Shown here piece by piece: positions 47,604-56,064 of a stretch of 64,000 nt of DNA; the first letter of the stretch is position 1; every line of letters starts with the position of its first letter. A program made the translations under genes and the position numbers. The notes under the pieces are model-generated. The model saw only the letters and a program-made list of their open reading frames with translations, was not told the DNA's origin and did not search any database. The DNA is taken from positions 1-64,000 of the forward strand of contig DATMGE010000066.1 in assembly GCA_035555795.1 (NCBI GenBank), read 5' to 3'. The DNA comes from RCIO01 sp035555795. Its GTDB lineage: Bacteria; Pseudomonadota; Alphaproteobacteria; Rhizobiales; Rhizobiaceae.

Positions 47604-48632
47604 ATGCAAGAGACCGCGTCTCTCACAGCAATTGGGACACCAAACGCGATGAACCGAGAACTTTCATTCACGATCAGAAGCGCGCCTTTCGATGAGGATT
47701 ACCAGCCCTCGGAAAATACGCGCATAACGACCAATTTTGCCAATCTGGCCAGAGGTGCGAACCGCCAGGAGAATTTACGCAACGCCCTGAGGATGATTGA
47801 CAATCGCTTCAACACCTTGGCGCATTGGGATAACCCGCGAGGCGATCGTTATTCCGTGAAGCTCGAGATCATCTCCGTCGAGATGAATATCGGCTCCGAA
47901 GGGCGCAACGACGTCTTCCCTTTGATTGAAATGTTGAAGACGAACATCGTCGACAGGCACACTGACGCACTTATCGACGGGATCGTGGGAAATAATTTCT
48001 CGTCTTACGTGCGAGACTACGACTTCAGCATTTTGCTTCCGGAGCACAACAAATACCGCCCCAATCTCAAGGCTCCTGACGATTTCGGCGACCTTCATGG
48101 AAATATCTTTAAATCTTTTCTGAAATCGAGTGCCTATAAGAGGCATTTCAGTAAGCCACCGGTCATATGCATAAGTGCGTCAAGCAATAAGACATATTAT
48201 CGGGTTGATAACCAGCACCCGATATTGGGTATCGAGTATCGGCAGGGTGAGACCTCTCCGACAGATCGATATTTTGAGAAGATGGGATTGAATGTCCGCT
48301 ACTTCATGCCCCCGAACGGCGTTGCACCTTTGGCGTTCTATTTTCTTGGCGACTTGCTTGGTAACTACACCAACATCGAGCTCATCAGCACGATCAGCAC
48401 CATGGAGACGTTTCAGAAGATTTACCGACCGGAGATCTACAACGCCAACTCCGTGGCGGGCGCATGCTATCAACCGAGTTTGAAGCACAGCGATTATTCA
48501 CTGACGCGCATTGTCTATGATCGGGAAGAACGCAGCCGGCTTGCTGTCGAGCAGGGAAAGTTTGCCGAGGAACACTTCATCAAGCCATACAAGGCCATTC
48601 TTGATCAATGGTCTGCCAGTCACGCCCTTTAG
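47604..48632 (+). CDS. mesX: DUF1852 protein MesX, partner of the core methionine synthase
   Basis: The 342-residue protein belongs to DUF1852. Conserved-looking blocks are NTRITTNFANLARGANRQEN, LRNALRMIDNRFNTLAHWDN and GDRYSVKLEIISVEMNI, with LISTISTMETFQKIYRPEIYN late. DUF1852 was reported as required, along with oxygen, for MesD activity. The ATG at 47604 has GGGGGA 8 nt upstream. ATG 47649 (MNRELSFTIRSAPFDED) is an alternative closer to family starts. Codon use is more AT-rich than neighbours. mesD follows after 28 bp. Confidence 0.87.
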   Translation: MQETASLTAIGTPNAMNRELSFTIRSAPFDEDYQPSENTRITTNFANLARGANRQENLRNALRMIDNRFNTLAHWDNPRGDRYSVKLEIISVEMNIGSEGRNDVFPLIEMLKTNIVDRHTDALIDGIVGNNFSSYVRDYDFSILLPEHNKYRPNLKAPDDFGDLHGNIFKSFLKSSAYKRHFSKPPVICISASSNKTYYRVDNQHPILGIEYRQGETSPTDRYFEKMGLNVRYFMPPNGVAPLAFYFLGDLLGNYTNIELISTISTMETFQKIYRPEIYNANSVAGACYQPSLKHSDYSLTRIVYDREERSRLAVEQGKFAEEHFIKPYKAILDQWSASHAL

Positions 48633-48660
48633 ATCGTCCAAAGACACAAGGTCGTCCGTC

Positions 48661-49689
48661 TTGAAAACACTCTTGCCCACCTCAATCGCCGGCAGCCTGC
48701 CAAAACCCTCCTGGCTTGCACAACCCGAGAAACTTTGGTCGCCCTGGAAATTGCAAGATGAGGACTTGATTGAAGGCAAACGAGACGCCCTGCGTTTGTC
48801 CCTGGAGGACCAAAGACAGGCAGGCATCGATATCGTCAGCGATGGCGAGCAAACGCGCCAGCACTTTGTCACGACATTCATCGAGAACCTCAGCGGAGTT
48901 GATTTCGAAAAGCGCGAAACCGTCAGGATTCGCGATCGCTATGATGCAAGCGTACCGACGGTCGTTTCAGAGGTGTCTCGGCAGAAGCCGGTCTTTGTTG
49001 AAGACGCCAGGTTCCTACGGCAGCAAACCAGCCAGCCGATCAAATGGGCCCTGCCAGGGCCCATGACCATGATCGATACGCTCTATGACAATCACTACAA
49101 AAGCCGCGAAAGACTTGCCTGGGAATTCGCGGGGATCCTCAATCAGGAAGCCAGGGAACTGGAGGCTGTCGGCGTCGATATCATCCAGTTCGATGAACCT
49201 GCATTCAATGTTTTCTTCGACGAGGTGAATGATTGGGGGATCGCCACCCTGGAAAAGGCGATCGAAGGGCTTCGATGTGAAACCGCTGTCCATATTTGCT
49301 ATGGTTACGGGATCAAGGCCAATACAGACTGGAAAAAGACCCTTGGGTCCGAGTGGAGGCAGTATGAGGAATTTTTCCCCAAACTCCAGAAATCCAAAAT
49401 CGACCTCATTTCATTGGAATGCCACAACTCTCACGTTCCGATGGATTTGATCGAGCTCATTCGGGGCAAGAAAGTAATGGTGGGGGCCATCGATGTGGCG
49501 ACAAACACCATCGAGAATCCGCAGGAAGTAGCCGATACACTACGAAAGGCGCTTCAGTTCGTAGATGCCGACAAGCTCTATCCTTGTACGAATTGCGGCA
49601 TGGCACCCCTGTCTCGTCGCGTAGCAAGGGGCAAGTTGAGCGCTTTGGGTGCAGGCGCGGAAATCGTCCGTAGGGAACTCTCGGCCTAG
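48661..49689 (+). CDS. mesD: Core methionine synthase MesD (folate-domain-free MetE homologue)
   Basis: The 342-residue protein corresponds to only the catalytic half of MetE. The zinc ligands are in place: His211 and Cys213 (VHICYGYG), Glu253 (SLECHNS) and Cys312 (TNCGM). It begins KTLLPTSIAGSLPKPSWLAQP, so the TTG at 48661 is the likely start (AAGG lies 9 nt upstream; a longer open frame overlaps mesX but is not family-like). MesD is reported to need neither methyl-folate nor cobalamin; the methyl donor was unknown when described. A cobalamin riboswitch precedes the pair. Confidence 0.88.
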   Translation: MKTLLPTSIAGSLPKPSWLAQPEKLWSPWKLQDEDLIEGKRDALRLSLEDQRQAGIDIVSDGEQTRQHFVTTFIENLSGVDFEKRETVRIRDRYDASVPTVVSEVSRQKPVFVEDARFLRQQTSQPIKWALPGPMTMIDTLYDNHYKSRERLAWEFAGILNQEARELEAVGVDIIQFDEPAFNVFFDEVNDWGIATLEKAIEGLRCETAVHICYGYGIKANTDWKKTLGSEWRQYEEFFPKLQKSKIDLISLECHNSHVPMDLIELIRGKKVMVGAIDVATNTIENPQEVADTLRKALQFVDADKLYPCTNCGMAPLSRRVARGKLSALGAGAEIVRRELSA

Positions 49690-49888
49690 CTCGCAGTCCC
49701 GCGCGCGGTAACGATCTGTGACGCCCGGCAAGATGGACGCGATTTAATGGTGCCGGAAGGCATGTCGGGTCTTGTTCTCGCCTTGCATACACATCATATT
49801 CGCACGCAGGCATGCTGGAGTTCCGCCAGCGGCGCCTGGGCGTTTGATCCGCCCGACACCCGACGGGACATAGCACAAAGAGGAACCC

Positions 49889-50668
49889 ATGGCTGAACTT
49901 CGCAACTATCAGGCCCGCGCCGTGAATGCCGGCACGCGCGCCGATGCCTCGATCGACCAGGGCCTTCGCGCCTACATGATCAGGGTCTACAACCTGATGG
50001 CGCTCGGCCTCGCAATTACCGGCCTTGCGGCACTGGGTACCGTGTCGCTCGCCACCACCGGCGACCCTTCGGCCGCCGCCGCCACCCTCCCCAACGGCAA
50101 GATGCTGACCGATCTGGGCGTCGTGCTCTACGGCTCGCCGCTGCGCTGGGTCGTCATGCTCGCCCCGCTGGCCTTCGTCTTCTTCCTGTCCTTCCGCATC
50201 GACCGCATGGCGACATCGTCGGCGCAGATGCTCTTCTGGGCCTTCGCGGCCGTGATGGGCATTTCGCTGTCCTCGATCTTCCTGGTCTATACGGGCGCAT
50301 CGATCGTGCAGACCTTCTTCATCACCGCGACCGCCTTCGGCGCGCTGTCGCTGTGGGGCTACACGACCAAGCGCGACCTGACGGGCATGGGCACGTTCCT
50401 GTTCATGGGCGTGATCGGCCTGCTGATCGCCATGGTGGTCAACATCTTCCTGGCCTCTCCGGCGCTTCAGTTCGCCATTTCGGCGATCGGCGTGCTGGTC
50501 TTCGCCGGCCTGACCGCCTACGACACCCAGAAGATCAAGGAGATGTATTTCGAGGGCGACGACGCGCTCGTCGCCGGCCGCAAGGCGATCATGGGCGCGC
50601 TGACGCTCTATCTCGACTTCATCAACATGTTCACCTTCCTGCTGCAGTTCCTGGGCAACCGCGAATAG
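49889..50668 (+). CDS. Bax inhibitor-1/YccA family membrane protein
   Basis: The 259-residue protein has about seven hydrophobic helices. It begins with a short soluble stretch (ELRNYQARAVNAGTRADASIDQGL) and ends with the family motif VFAGLTAYDTQKIKEMY. It fits the BI-1/YccA family, whose members modulate FtsH or act as pH-sensitive calcium leaks. AGAGGA precedes the ATG; a strong terminator follows. Confidence 0.95.
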   Translation: MAELRNYQARAVNAGTRADASIDQGLRAYMIRVYNLMALGLAITGLAALGTVSLATTGDPSAAAATLPNGKMLTDLGVVLYGSPLRWVVMLAPLAFVFFLSFRIDRMATSSAQMLFWAFAAVMGISLSSIFLVYTGASIVQTFFITATAFGALSLWGYTTKRDLTGMGTFLFMGVIGLLIAMVVNIFLASPALQFAISAIGVLVFAGLTAYDTQKIKEMYFEGDDALVAGRKAIMGALTLYLDFINMFTFLLQFLGNRE

Positions 50669-50687
50669 GCAGACAGGTACGGAACGG

Positions 50688-50714
50688 AAAAGGGCGCCTT
50701 CGGGCGCCCTTTTT
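50688..50714 (+). terminator. Intrinsic terminator after the BI-1 gene
   Basis: GGGCGCC (50692-50698) and GGCGCCC (50703-50709) form a 7-bp stem around TTCG, with AAAA before and TTTTT after. Confidence 0.92.
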
Positions 50715-50862
50715 GTTTCCGCTCCCATCGTAGCATTGCCAATCCGCAAGCGGCGGAATACCAAAAGCGGGGAACAAGGCCGGCAACAAGGCCAGAGCGA
50801 CACGCATCATGCGCGATGAACGTGGCAGGCAAGCGGTCGCAGGGAGAGGAGACCACACTGCA

Positions 50863-51420
50863 ATGGCAGCAATCGCGTTAGCCGTGAGAGGCATCAGCGC
50901 GGTCAATCGCCTCATCGGAAACACATTCGCCTGGCTTTCGCTGGCCATCGTCTTCGTGTGTTTCGCGGTGGTGGTTGAGCGTTATTTCTTCTCGACCACC
51001 CAGCTCTGGATGCAGGACCTCTATGTCTGGCTCAACGGGGCGATGTTCACCGCCGTGGCCGGTTTCGCGCTGCTTCGCAACGATCATGTGCGGGTCGACA
51101 TCTTCTATCGGCCGGCACCCATTCGCACCAAGGCGATCATCGACCTGATCGGTGTCGTCATTTTCCTCCTGCCCTTCTGCTGGATCGTGGCACGCTATGG
51201 CTGGCCCTACGTGGCGCGCGCCTGGCGCATCCACGAAGGTTCGGCGAATGTTGGCGGCATGCCTGGCCTGTACATCCTGAAAAGCTTCATCCTCGTCTTT
51301 GCCGGGCTGCTGGCCTTGCAGGGCATCGCCATGGCGCTGCGCTCGATCCTGGTTCTCGCAGGCGAGGAACACCGCCTCCCCGCGCAGCTCCGCTACGAGA
51401 ATGACGGGGGCGCGCACTGA
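50863..51420 (+). CDS. TRAP transporter small membrane subunit (DctQ type)
   Basis: The 185-residue protein has four predicted helices and a DctQ pattern (FVCFAVVVERYFF, WMQDLYVWLNGAMFTAVAGFALLRNDHVRVDIFY). It pairs with the large subunit, with which it overlaps by 1 nt (TGATG). It resembles the FcbT2/TakQ group of TRAP transporters. The binding protein gene is on the opposite strand just downstream. Confidence 0.9.
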   Translation: MAAIALAVRGISAVNRLIGNTFAWLSLAIVFVCFAVVVERYFFSTTQLWMQDLYVWLNGAMFTAVAGFALLRNDHVRVDIFYRPAPIRTKAIIDLIGVVIFLLPFCWIVARYGWPYVARAWRIHEGSANVGGMPGLYILKSFILVFAGLLALQGIAMALRSILVLAGEEHRLPAQLRYENDGGAH

Positions 51421-52811
51421 TGGGTACGGTGCTTCTTGGCGAGATCCTCGCCGGGCTGATGTTCTTCGGAATCATCGGCTTCCTCATGCTCGGCTTCCCC
51501 GTCGCCTTCACGCTGGCGGGCGTCTCGCTGATGTTCGGCGCCGTGGGCCTGGCACTCGGCGTCTTCGACATCTCCAATTTCGGCAGCCTGGCGCCCCGCT
51601 ATATCGGCTTCATGACCAATGAAGTGCTGGTGGCGGTCCCGCTGTTCATCTTCATGGGCGTGATGCTGGAGCGCTCCCGCATCGCCGAGCAGCTCCTGCT
51701 GACCATGGGCAAGCTGTTCGGCAATCTGCGCGGCGGTCTCGGCATATCGGTCATCATAGTCGGCGCGCTGCTGGCCGCCTCCACAGGCGTCGTCGGCGCG
51801 ACCGTGGTGACCATGGGGCTCATCTCGCTGCCGGCCATGATGCGCGCGGGATACGACCCGAAGCTCGCCAGCGGCGTCATCTGCGCATCAGGCACGCTCG
51901 GCCAGATCATTCCGCCATCCACGGTGCTGATCTTCATGGGCGACATGCTGGCCGGCATCAACGCGCAGGTGCAGATGTCAAAGGGCAATTTCGCCCCGGC
52001 GCCGGTCTCGGTCGGAGACCTGTTCGCAGGCGCGGTGTTTCCCGGCCTGCTGCTGGTCGCTCTCTATCTCACCTGGATGATCTTCAAGGCGATCACCGAC
52101 CCGCAATCCTGTCCCGCCACGCCGGTTCCACCCGAGGAGCGCAAGGACCTGCTGCGCGAGGTGGTGGTGGCGCTGGTGCCGCCGCTGCTGCTCATCATCG
52201 CCGTGCTCGGCTCCATCCTGGGCGGCTTCGCCACCGCGACGGAAGCCGCGTCGGTGGGCGCCGTCGGCGCCATGGTGCTGGCCGCCGCACGCTGGCGTCT
52301 GTCGTTCCGCGTCGTGCGGGAGGCAACCATCTCGACCGCCGCGATCACTTCCATGGTGTTCATCATCCTGTTCGGCGCCTCGGTGTTCTCGATCGTCTTC
52401 CGCCTCATGGGCGGCGACAATCTCGTCCATGAATTCCTCTCGGGATTGCCCGGCGGCACGATGGCCGCCGTCATCATGGTCATGTTCATCATGTTCCTGC
52501 TGGGCTTCATCCTGGACACGTTCGAGATCATCTTCATCGTGATCCCGATCACCGCGCCGATCCTGCTGACGATGGGCGTCGATCCGCTCTGGCTGGGCGT
52601 CATCGTCGGCGTCAACCTGCAGACGAGCTTCCTCACCCCGCCCTTCGGCTTCTCGCTTTTCTATCTGCGCGGCGTGGCCCCGGCGAGCGTCAGCACGGGC
52701 ATGATCTACAAGGGCATCATCCCCTTCGTCTTCCTCCAGATCGTGGCCATGGCGATCATGTTCGCCTTCCCCGGCATCGCAACCTGGCTGCCGCGCTGGA
52801 TTTACGGCTGA
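51420..52811 (+). CDS. TRAP transporter large membrane subunit (DctM type)
   Basis: The 463-residue protein has about 12 helices with the DctM blocks FGIIGFLMLGFPVAFTLAG, STGVVGATVVTMGLISLPAM and the GTLGQIIPPSTVLI region. It uses an ion gradient to drive uptake of organic acids. It is similar to TakM/FcbT3, which suggests 2-oxo acids or aromatic acids. A terminator follows. Confidence 0.94.
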   Translation: MGTVLLGEILAGLMFFGIIGFLMLGFPVAFTLAGVSLMFGAVGLALGVFDISNFGSLAPRYIGFMTNEVLVAVPLFIFMGVMLERSRIAEQLLLTMGKLFGNLRGGLGISVIIVGALLAASTGVVGATVVTMGLISLPAMMRAGYDPKLASGVICASGTLGQIIPPSTVLIFMGDMLAGINAQVQMSKGNFAPAPVSVGDLFAGAVFPGLLLVALYLTWMIFKAITDPQSCPATPVPPEERKDLLREVVVALVPPLLLIIAVLGSILGGFATATEAASVGAVGAMVLAAARWRLSFRVVREATISTAAITSMVFIILFGASVFSIVFRLMGGDNLVHEFLSGLPGGTMAAVIMVMFIMFLLGFILDTFEIIFIVIPITAPILLTMGVDPLWLGVIVGVNLQTSFLTPPFGFSLFYLRGVAPASVSTGMIYKGIIPFVFLQIVAMAIMFAFPGIATWLPRWIYG

Positions 52812-52832
52812 CGCGCTGCATGGCGTACAACG

Positions 52833-52862
52833 AAAAAGGCCCGGATCGCTCCGGGCCTTTTT
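52833..52862. terminator. Bidirectional intrinsic terminator between dctM and dctP genes
   Basis: AAAAAGGCCCGGA (52833-52845) and TCCGGGCCTTTTT (52850-52862) are perfect inverted repeats around TCGC, with T-rich ends in both directions. Confidence 0.95.
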
Positions 52863-52880
52863 GCTTTCATGTCTGTCCGA

Positions 52881-53981
52881 TCAGAGGTGGAAATATTTCT
52901 CACGCGCCTGAATGAACAGCGAATCGGTGCCCTCCGTCTTCTGACGCACGATATCGAGGGCGGCGACGAAGCTTTCCGCCGTCTTCTTGGTCAGCGCATC
53001 GCCGGAATCCAGCAGGCCCTGCAAGATCTCCTTCGAGGCATCGGCGCCGGCCTTCAGGATCTCGTCGGGGAACGGGCGAACCTGGACCCCATGCATGTCG
53101 ACGAGCGTCTTCAGCGCGCGTGGATCATTGGCGGCGAAGTCGGCGGCCACGCTGTCATACTCGGCCTGGCAGACATCCTTGACGATCGCCTGCAGGTCGG
53201 CCGGCAGGTTCTGGTATTTCTCCTTCGAGACCACCAGTTCCGTCGCAAGGCCCGGCTCGATGAAGCTCGGGAAATAATAGTTCTTGGCAATCTGGTAGAA
53301 GCCGAGCGCCAGGTCATTATAGGGGCCGACGAATTCGGCCGCGTCGAGCGTGCCGGACTGGAGCGCCTGGAAGATGTCGCCGGCGGCCATATTGGTCACC
53401 GAGGCGCCGAGCTTCTGCCAGACCTGGCCGCCGAGGCCCGGCGTGCGGAAGCGCAGGCCCTTCACCGAATCCACACCGGTCAGCTCGTTGCGGAACCAGC
53501 CGCCCGCCTGCGTGCCCGTATCGCCCGACAGGAAGCCCTGCACGCCAAACTGGTCGTAGATCTCGTCCCAGATCTCCTGGCCGCCGAGATAGCGCACCCA
53601 GCCCGTCAACTCGCGCGAGGTCATGCCGTAGGGAACGCCGGTGAAGAAGGAAAGCGCAGTGCTCTTGTTCTGCCAGTAATAGGCAGCGCCGTGGCTCATC
53701 TCCGCCGAACCGTCGATGACGGCGTCCAGCGCCTGTAGGGCGGGCACCATCTCGCCGGCGGCGTAGACCTGAACGGTCAGGCGGCCGCCCGATGCAGCCG
53801 TGATGCGGTCGCCCAGACGCTGCGCGCCGACACCGAGACCCGGAAAATTCTTCGGCCACGTCGTGACCATGCGCCAGGTCTGGTTGCCCTGCGCGATGGC
53901 GGGCGTTGCAAGCGCGCCGGCGGCGGTGGCGGCCCCCACGCCGGCGAGACCCGCCTTCTTGATGAATGAACGACGATCCAT
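52881..53981 (-). CDS. TRAP transporter substrate-binding protein, TakP-like
   Basis: The 366-residue periplasmic protein has a twin-arginine signal (DRRSFIKKAGLAGVGAATAAGALA) and the TakP/FcbT1-type opening TWRMVTTWPKNFPGLGVGAQRLG. The start 53981 is preceded by GGGAGG; the earlier ATG at 53999 overlaps that site. TakP of Rhodobacter binds 2-oxo acids as a dimer with Na+. It faces the DctQ-DctM genes. Confidence 0.92.
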   Translation of the reverse strand: MDRRSFIKKAGLAGVGAATAAGALATPAIAQGNQTWRMVTTWPKNFPGLGVGAQRLGDRITAASGGRLTVQVYAAGEMVPALQALDAVIDGSAEMSHGAAYYWQNKSTALSFFTGVPYGMTSRELTGWVRYLGGQEIWDEIYDQFGVQGFLSGDTGTQAGGWFRNELTGVDSVKGLRFRTPGLGGQVWQKLGASVTNMAAGDIFQALQSGTLDAAEFVGPYNDLALGFYQIAKNYYFPSFIEPGLATELVVSKEKYQNLPADLQAIVKDVCQAEYDSVAADFAANDPRALKTLVDMHGVQVRPFPDEILKAGADASKEILQGLLDSGDALTKKTAESFVAALDIVRQKTEGTDSLFIQAREKYFHL

Positions 53982-54183
53982 TTGGTGAAAACCTCCCATT
54001 GATTATAAGCCCCCGCTCCGTTGTTGCGTGAACGAGGTCTCGCGGCGAGATTACACGCAGCCCGCACCAAGTCCACCTTCAACGAAAGTAGGGTTTGCGG
54101 ACCCACGCCCCGGCGCACGCCTTTGTGCCGGCGCCGGTTTCGCACTATGTATGAAGTCAGGACCACTGACCCCGGACACATCC

Positions 54184-54957
54184 ATGACCCAGCCGCTCGT
54201 TGCCGTCTCTGCCGACGTACGCAACTTCGAGAACTACACCTGGCAGGCCGCGCCGCAGCAATATCTGGACGCGGCCGCAGACGTCGCCGGCGTGCTGCCG
54301 CTGGTCCTGCCGTCATTCGGCGAAAGGCTCGATCTCGACGGGCTGCTGGAGCGCGTGGACGGCGTGATGATCACCGGCTCGAAGTCGAATGTTTATCCGG
54401 AACTCTACGGCGGCGAGGCCGGCGAGGCGAACGGTCCCTATGACCACGACCGCGACGCGACGACATTGCCGCTGATCCGCAAGGCGATCGCGCGCGGCGT
54501 GCCGCTTCTCGCCATCTGCCGGGGCATACAGGAGCTGAACGTGGCGCTCGGCGGCACGCTCGCAGCCGAAATCCAGGACAAGCCCGGCCGGATGGACCAC
54601 CGCGCGCCGGACGGCGCCAGCCAGGACGAGCGCTTCGCCATCCGCCAGCCTGTCTCGATCAAGCCCGGAAGCTGCCTTGCCGGCATTTTCGGACCCGGCG
54701 AGATCATGGTGAATTCGGTTCACCGGCAGGCCGTCGATCGTCTGGGCGACAGGCTCGATGTGGAGGCCGTGGCCCCCGACGGTACTGTGGAAGCGGTTTC
54801 GGTGCGCGACGCGGCGGCCTTTGCCGTCGGCGTACAATGGCATCCCGAATATTGGGCAGCGAGCGACGATGCATCGGCACGCATCTTCCGCGCTTTCGGC
54901 GACGCCGTACGCGCCCATGAGGCGGCGCGCCTCGCACATCGCGAAGCCGCCGAATAG
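54184..54957 (+). CDS. Gamma-glutamyl-gamma-aminobutyrate hydrolase-like C26 amidase
   Basis: The 257-residue class I amidotransferase-type hydrolase has the catalytic Cys112 (AICRGIQELNV) and His220/Glu222 (QWHPEYW). This is the PuuD-type form, which cleaves gamma-glutamyl amides. The substrate is not determined. The ATG at 54184 (MTQPLVAV) is chosen because the longer frame (from 54028) lacks family-like residues. It is monocistronic. Confidence 0.88.
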   Translation: MTQPLVAVSADVRNFENYTWQAAPQQYLDAAADVAGVLPLVLPSFGERLDLDGLLERVDGVMITGSKSNVYPELYGGEAGEANGPYDHDRDATTLPLIRKAIARGVPLLAICRGIQELNVALGGTLAAEIQDKPGRMDHRAPDGASQDERFAIRQPVSIKPGSCLAGIFGPGEIMVNSVHRQAVDRLGDRLDVEAVAPDGTVEAVSVRDAAAFAVGVQWHPEYWAASDDASARIFRAFGDAVRAHEAARLAHREAAE

Positions 54958-54974
54958 GGGATCCGCAGGGCGCG

Positions 54975-55955
54975 TCAGCCCTTCGGATGCGGAAGGTGCT
55001 TCGTCTCGGGCACCGGCGTCAGCGGCCCATTGCCGTCGAACCAGCTCACCAGATTGTCCACCGTCAGGTTGGCCATGGCCCGGCGCGTCTGGAACGAGGC
55101 CGAGCCGACATGCGGCAGCAGGACCGTGTTCTCCAGCGCGATAAGTTCGGGCCGCACGCGGGGCTCGTCGGCAAAGACGTCCAGCCCCGCGGCGAGGATC
55201 GTCCCGTCCGTGAGGGCGGCGATCAGCGCATCCTCATCCACCGTCGAACCACGCCCTATATTGATGAAGATGCCGTCGGGGCCGAGCGCTGCAAGGATTT
55301 CGGCATTGACGATCCTGTCGGTCGAAGGTCCGCCCGGCACGACGGAGATCAGCGTATCGACCGCCGTCGCAAGGTCCTTCAGCGTCGGATAATAGTCATA
55401 GGGCACATCCGGCGCCTGCCGGCGATTGTGATAGCTGATCTTCAGCCCCATCGCCTTCAGCCGCTTCGCCACGGCGAGCCCGATGCGGCCCATGCCGAAG
55501 ATGCCGATATGCCGGCCGCGCAGGGTGGCGGCGGAGAAGCGGTAATTGCCGATGCTTTCCCACTTGCCCTCGCGCAGCCACTTCTCGGCGCGGTTGAACT
55601 CGCGGGCCGTATTGAGCAGCAGGCCGACCGTTGTATCCGCCACCTCCTCGGTGAGGATGTCGGGCGTATGCGTGACCATGATGCCCTTGGCCGCGCAATG
55701 CCTGGCATCCACCCCGTCATAGCCGACGCCGAAATTGGACAGGATCTCCAGCCTGTCGAAAGCATCGATGAAAGGCGTCGGCACGAGCTGGTAGCTGGCA
55801 ATGGCCCGCACGGAAGCGATCTGTTCCGGCGTCATCAGGGAAAGATCCGGCGTCGGCAGGACGATCAGGCTGAATTCGCGCGCAATACGCTCATTGACAT
55901 AGGGATGGACCGGTCCGGGAATGACCACGGTCACGTCGGAATGCGCACTCGCCAT
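54975..55955 (-). CDS. D-isomer-specific 2-hydroxyacid dehydrogenase
   Basis: The 326-residue protein has the Rossmann GIFGMGRIGLAVAKR (around residue 151), catalytic Arg235 (NIGRGSTVDE), Glu264 and His282 (LPHVGSASFQTR). It resembles glyoxylate/hydroxypyruvate reductases. An NADP or NAD preference cannot be decided, although NRR after the second strand suggests NADP. It is convergent with the C26 gene and downstream of the LacI gene on the same strand. Confidence 0.92.
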   Translation of the reverse strand: MASAHSDVTVVIPGPVHPYVNERIAREFSLIVLPTPDLSLMTPEQIASVRAIASYQLVPTPFIDAFDRLEILSNFGVGYDGVDARHCAAKGIMVTHTPDILTEEVADTTVGLLLNTAREFNRAEKWLREGKWESIGNYRFSAATLRGRHIGIFGMGRIGLAVAKRLKAMGLKISYHNRRQAPDVPYDYYPTLKDLATAVDTLISVVPGGPSTDRIVNAEILAALGPDGIFINIGRGSTVDEDALIAALTDGTILAAGLDVFADEPRVRPELIALENTVLLPHVGSASFQTRRAMANLTVDNLVSWFDGNGPLTPVPETKHLPHPKG

Positions 55956-56064
55956 GACGTTCTCCTTGCTTCACAGGAAAACGGTAGACACGCGCCCGGT
56001 GGTTGCCAACCGCCCAGACGGCCGGCTTATCCATTACGGCTGGCTTCGGAAGCTGGCCGCCGAT

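Noticed and set aside
48511..48660. An in-frame extension of mesD that overlaps the end of mesX.
   Set aside because: The residues are Ser/Arg-rich and unlike the family start, which fits TTG 48661 (KTLLPTSIAGSLPKP).
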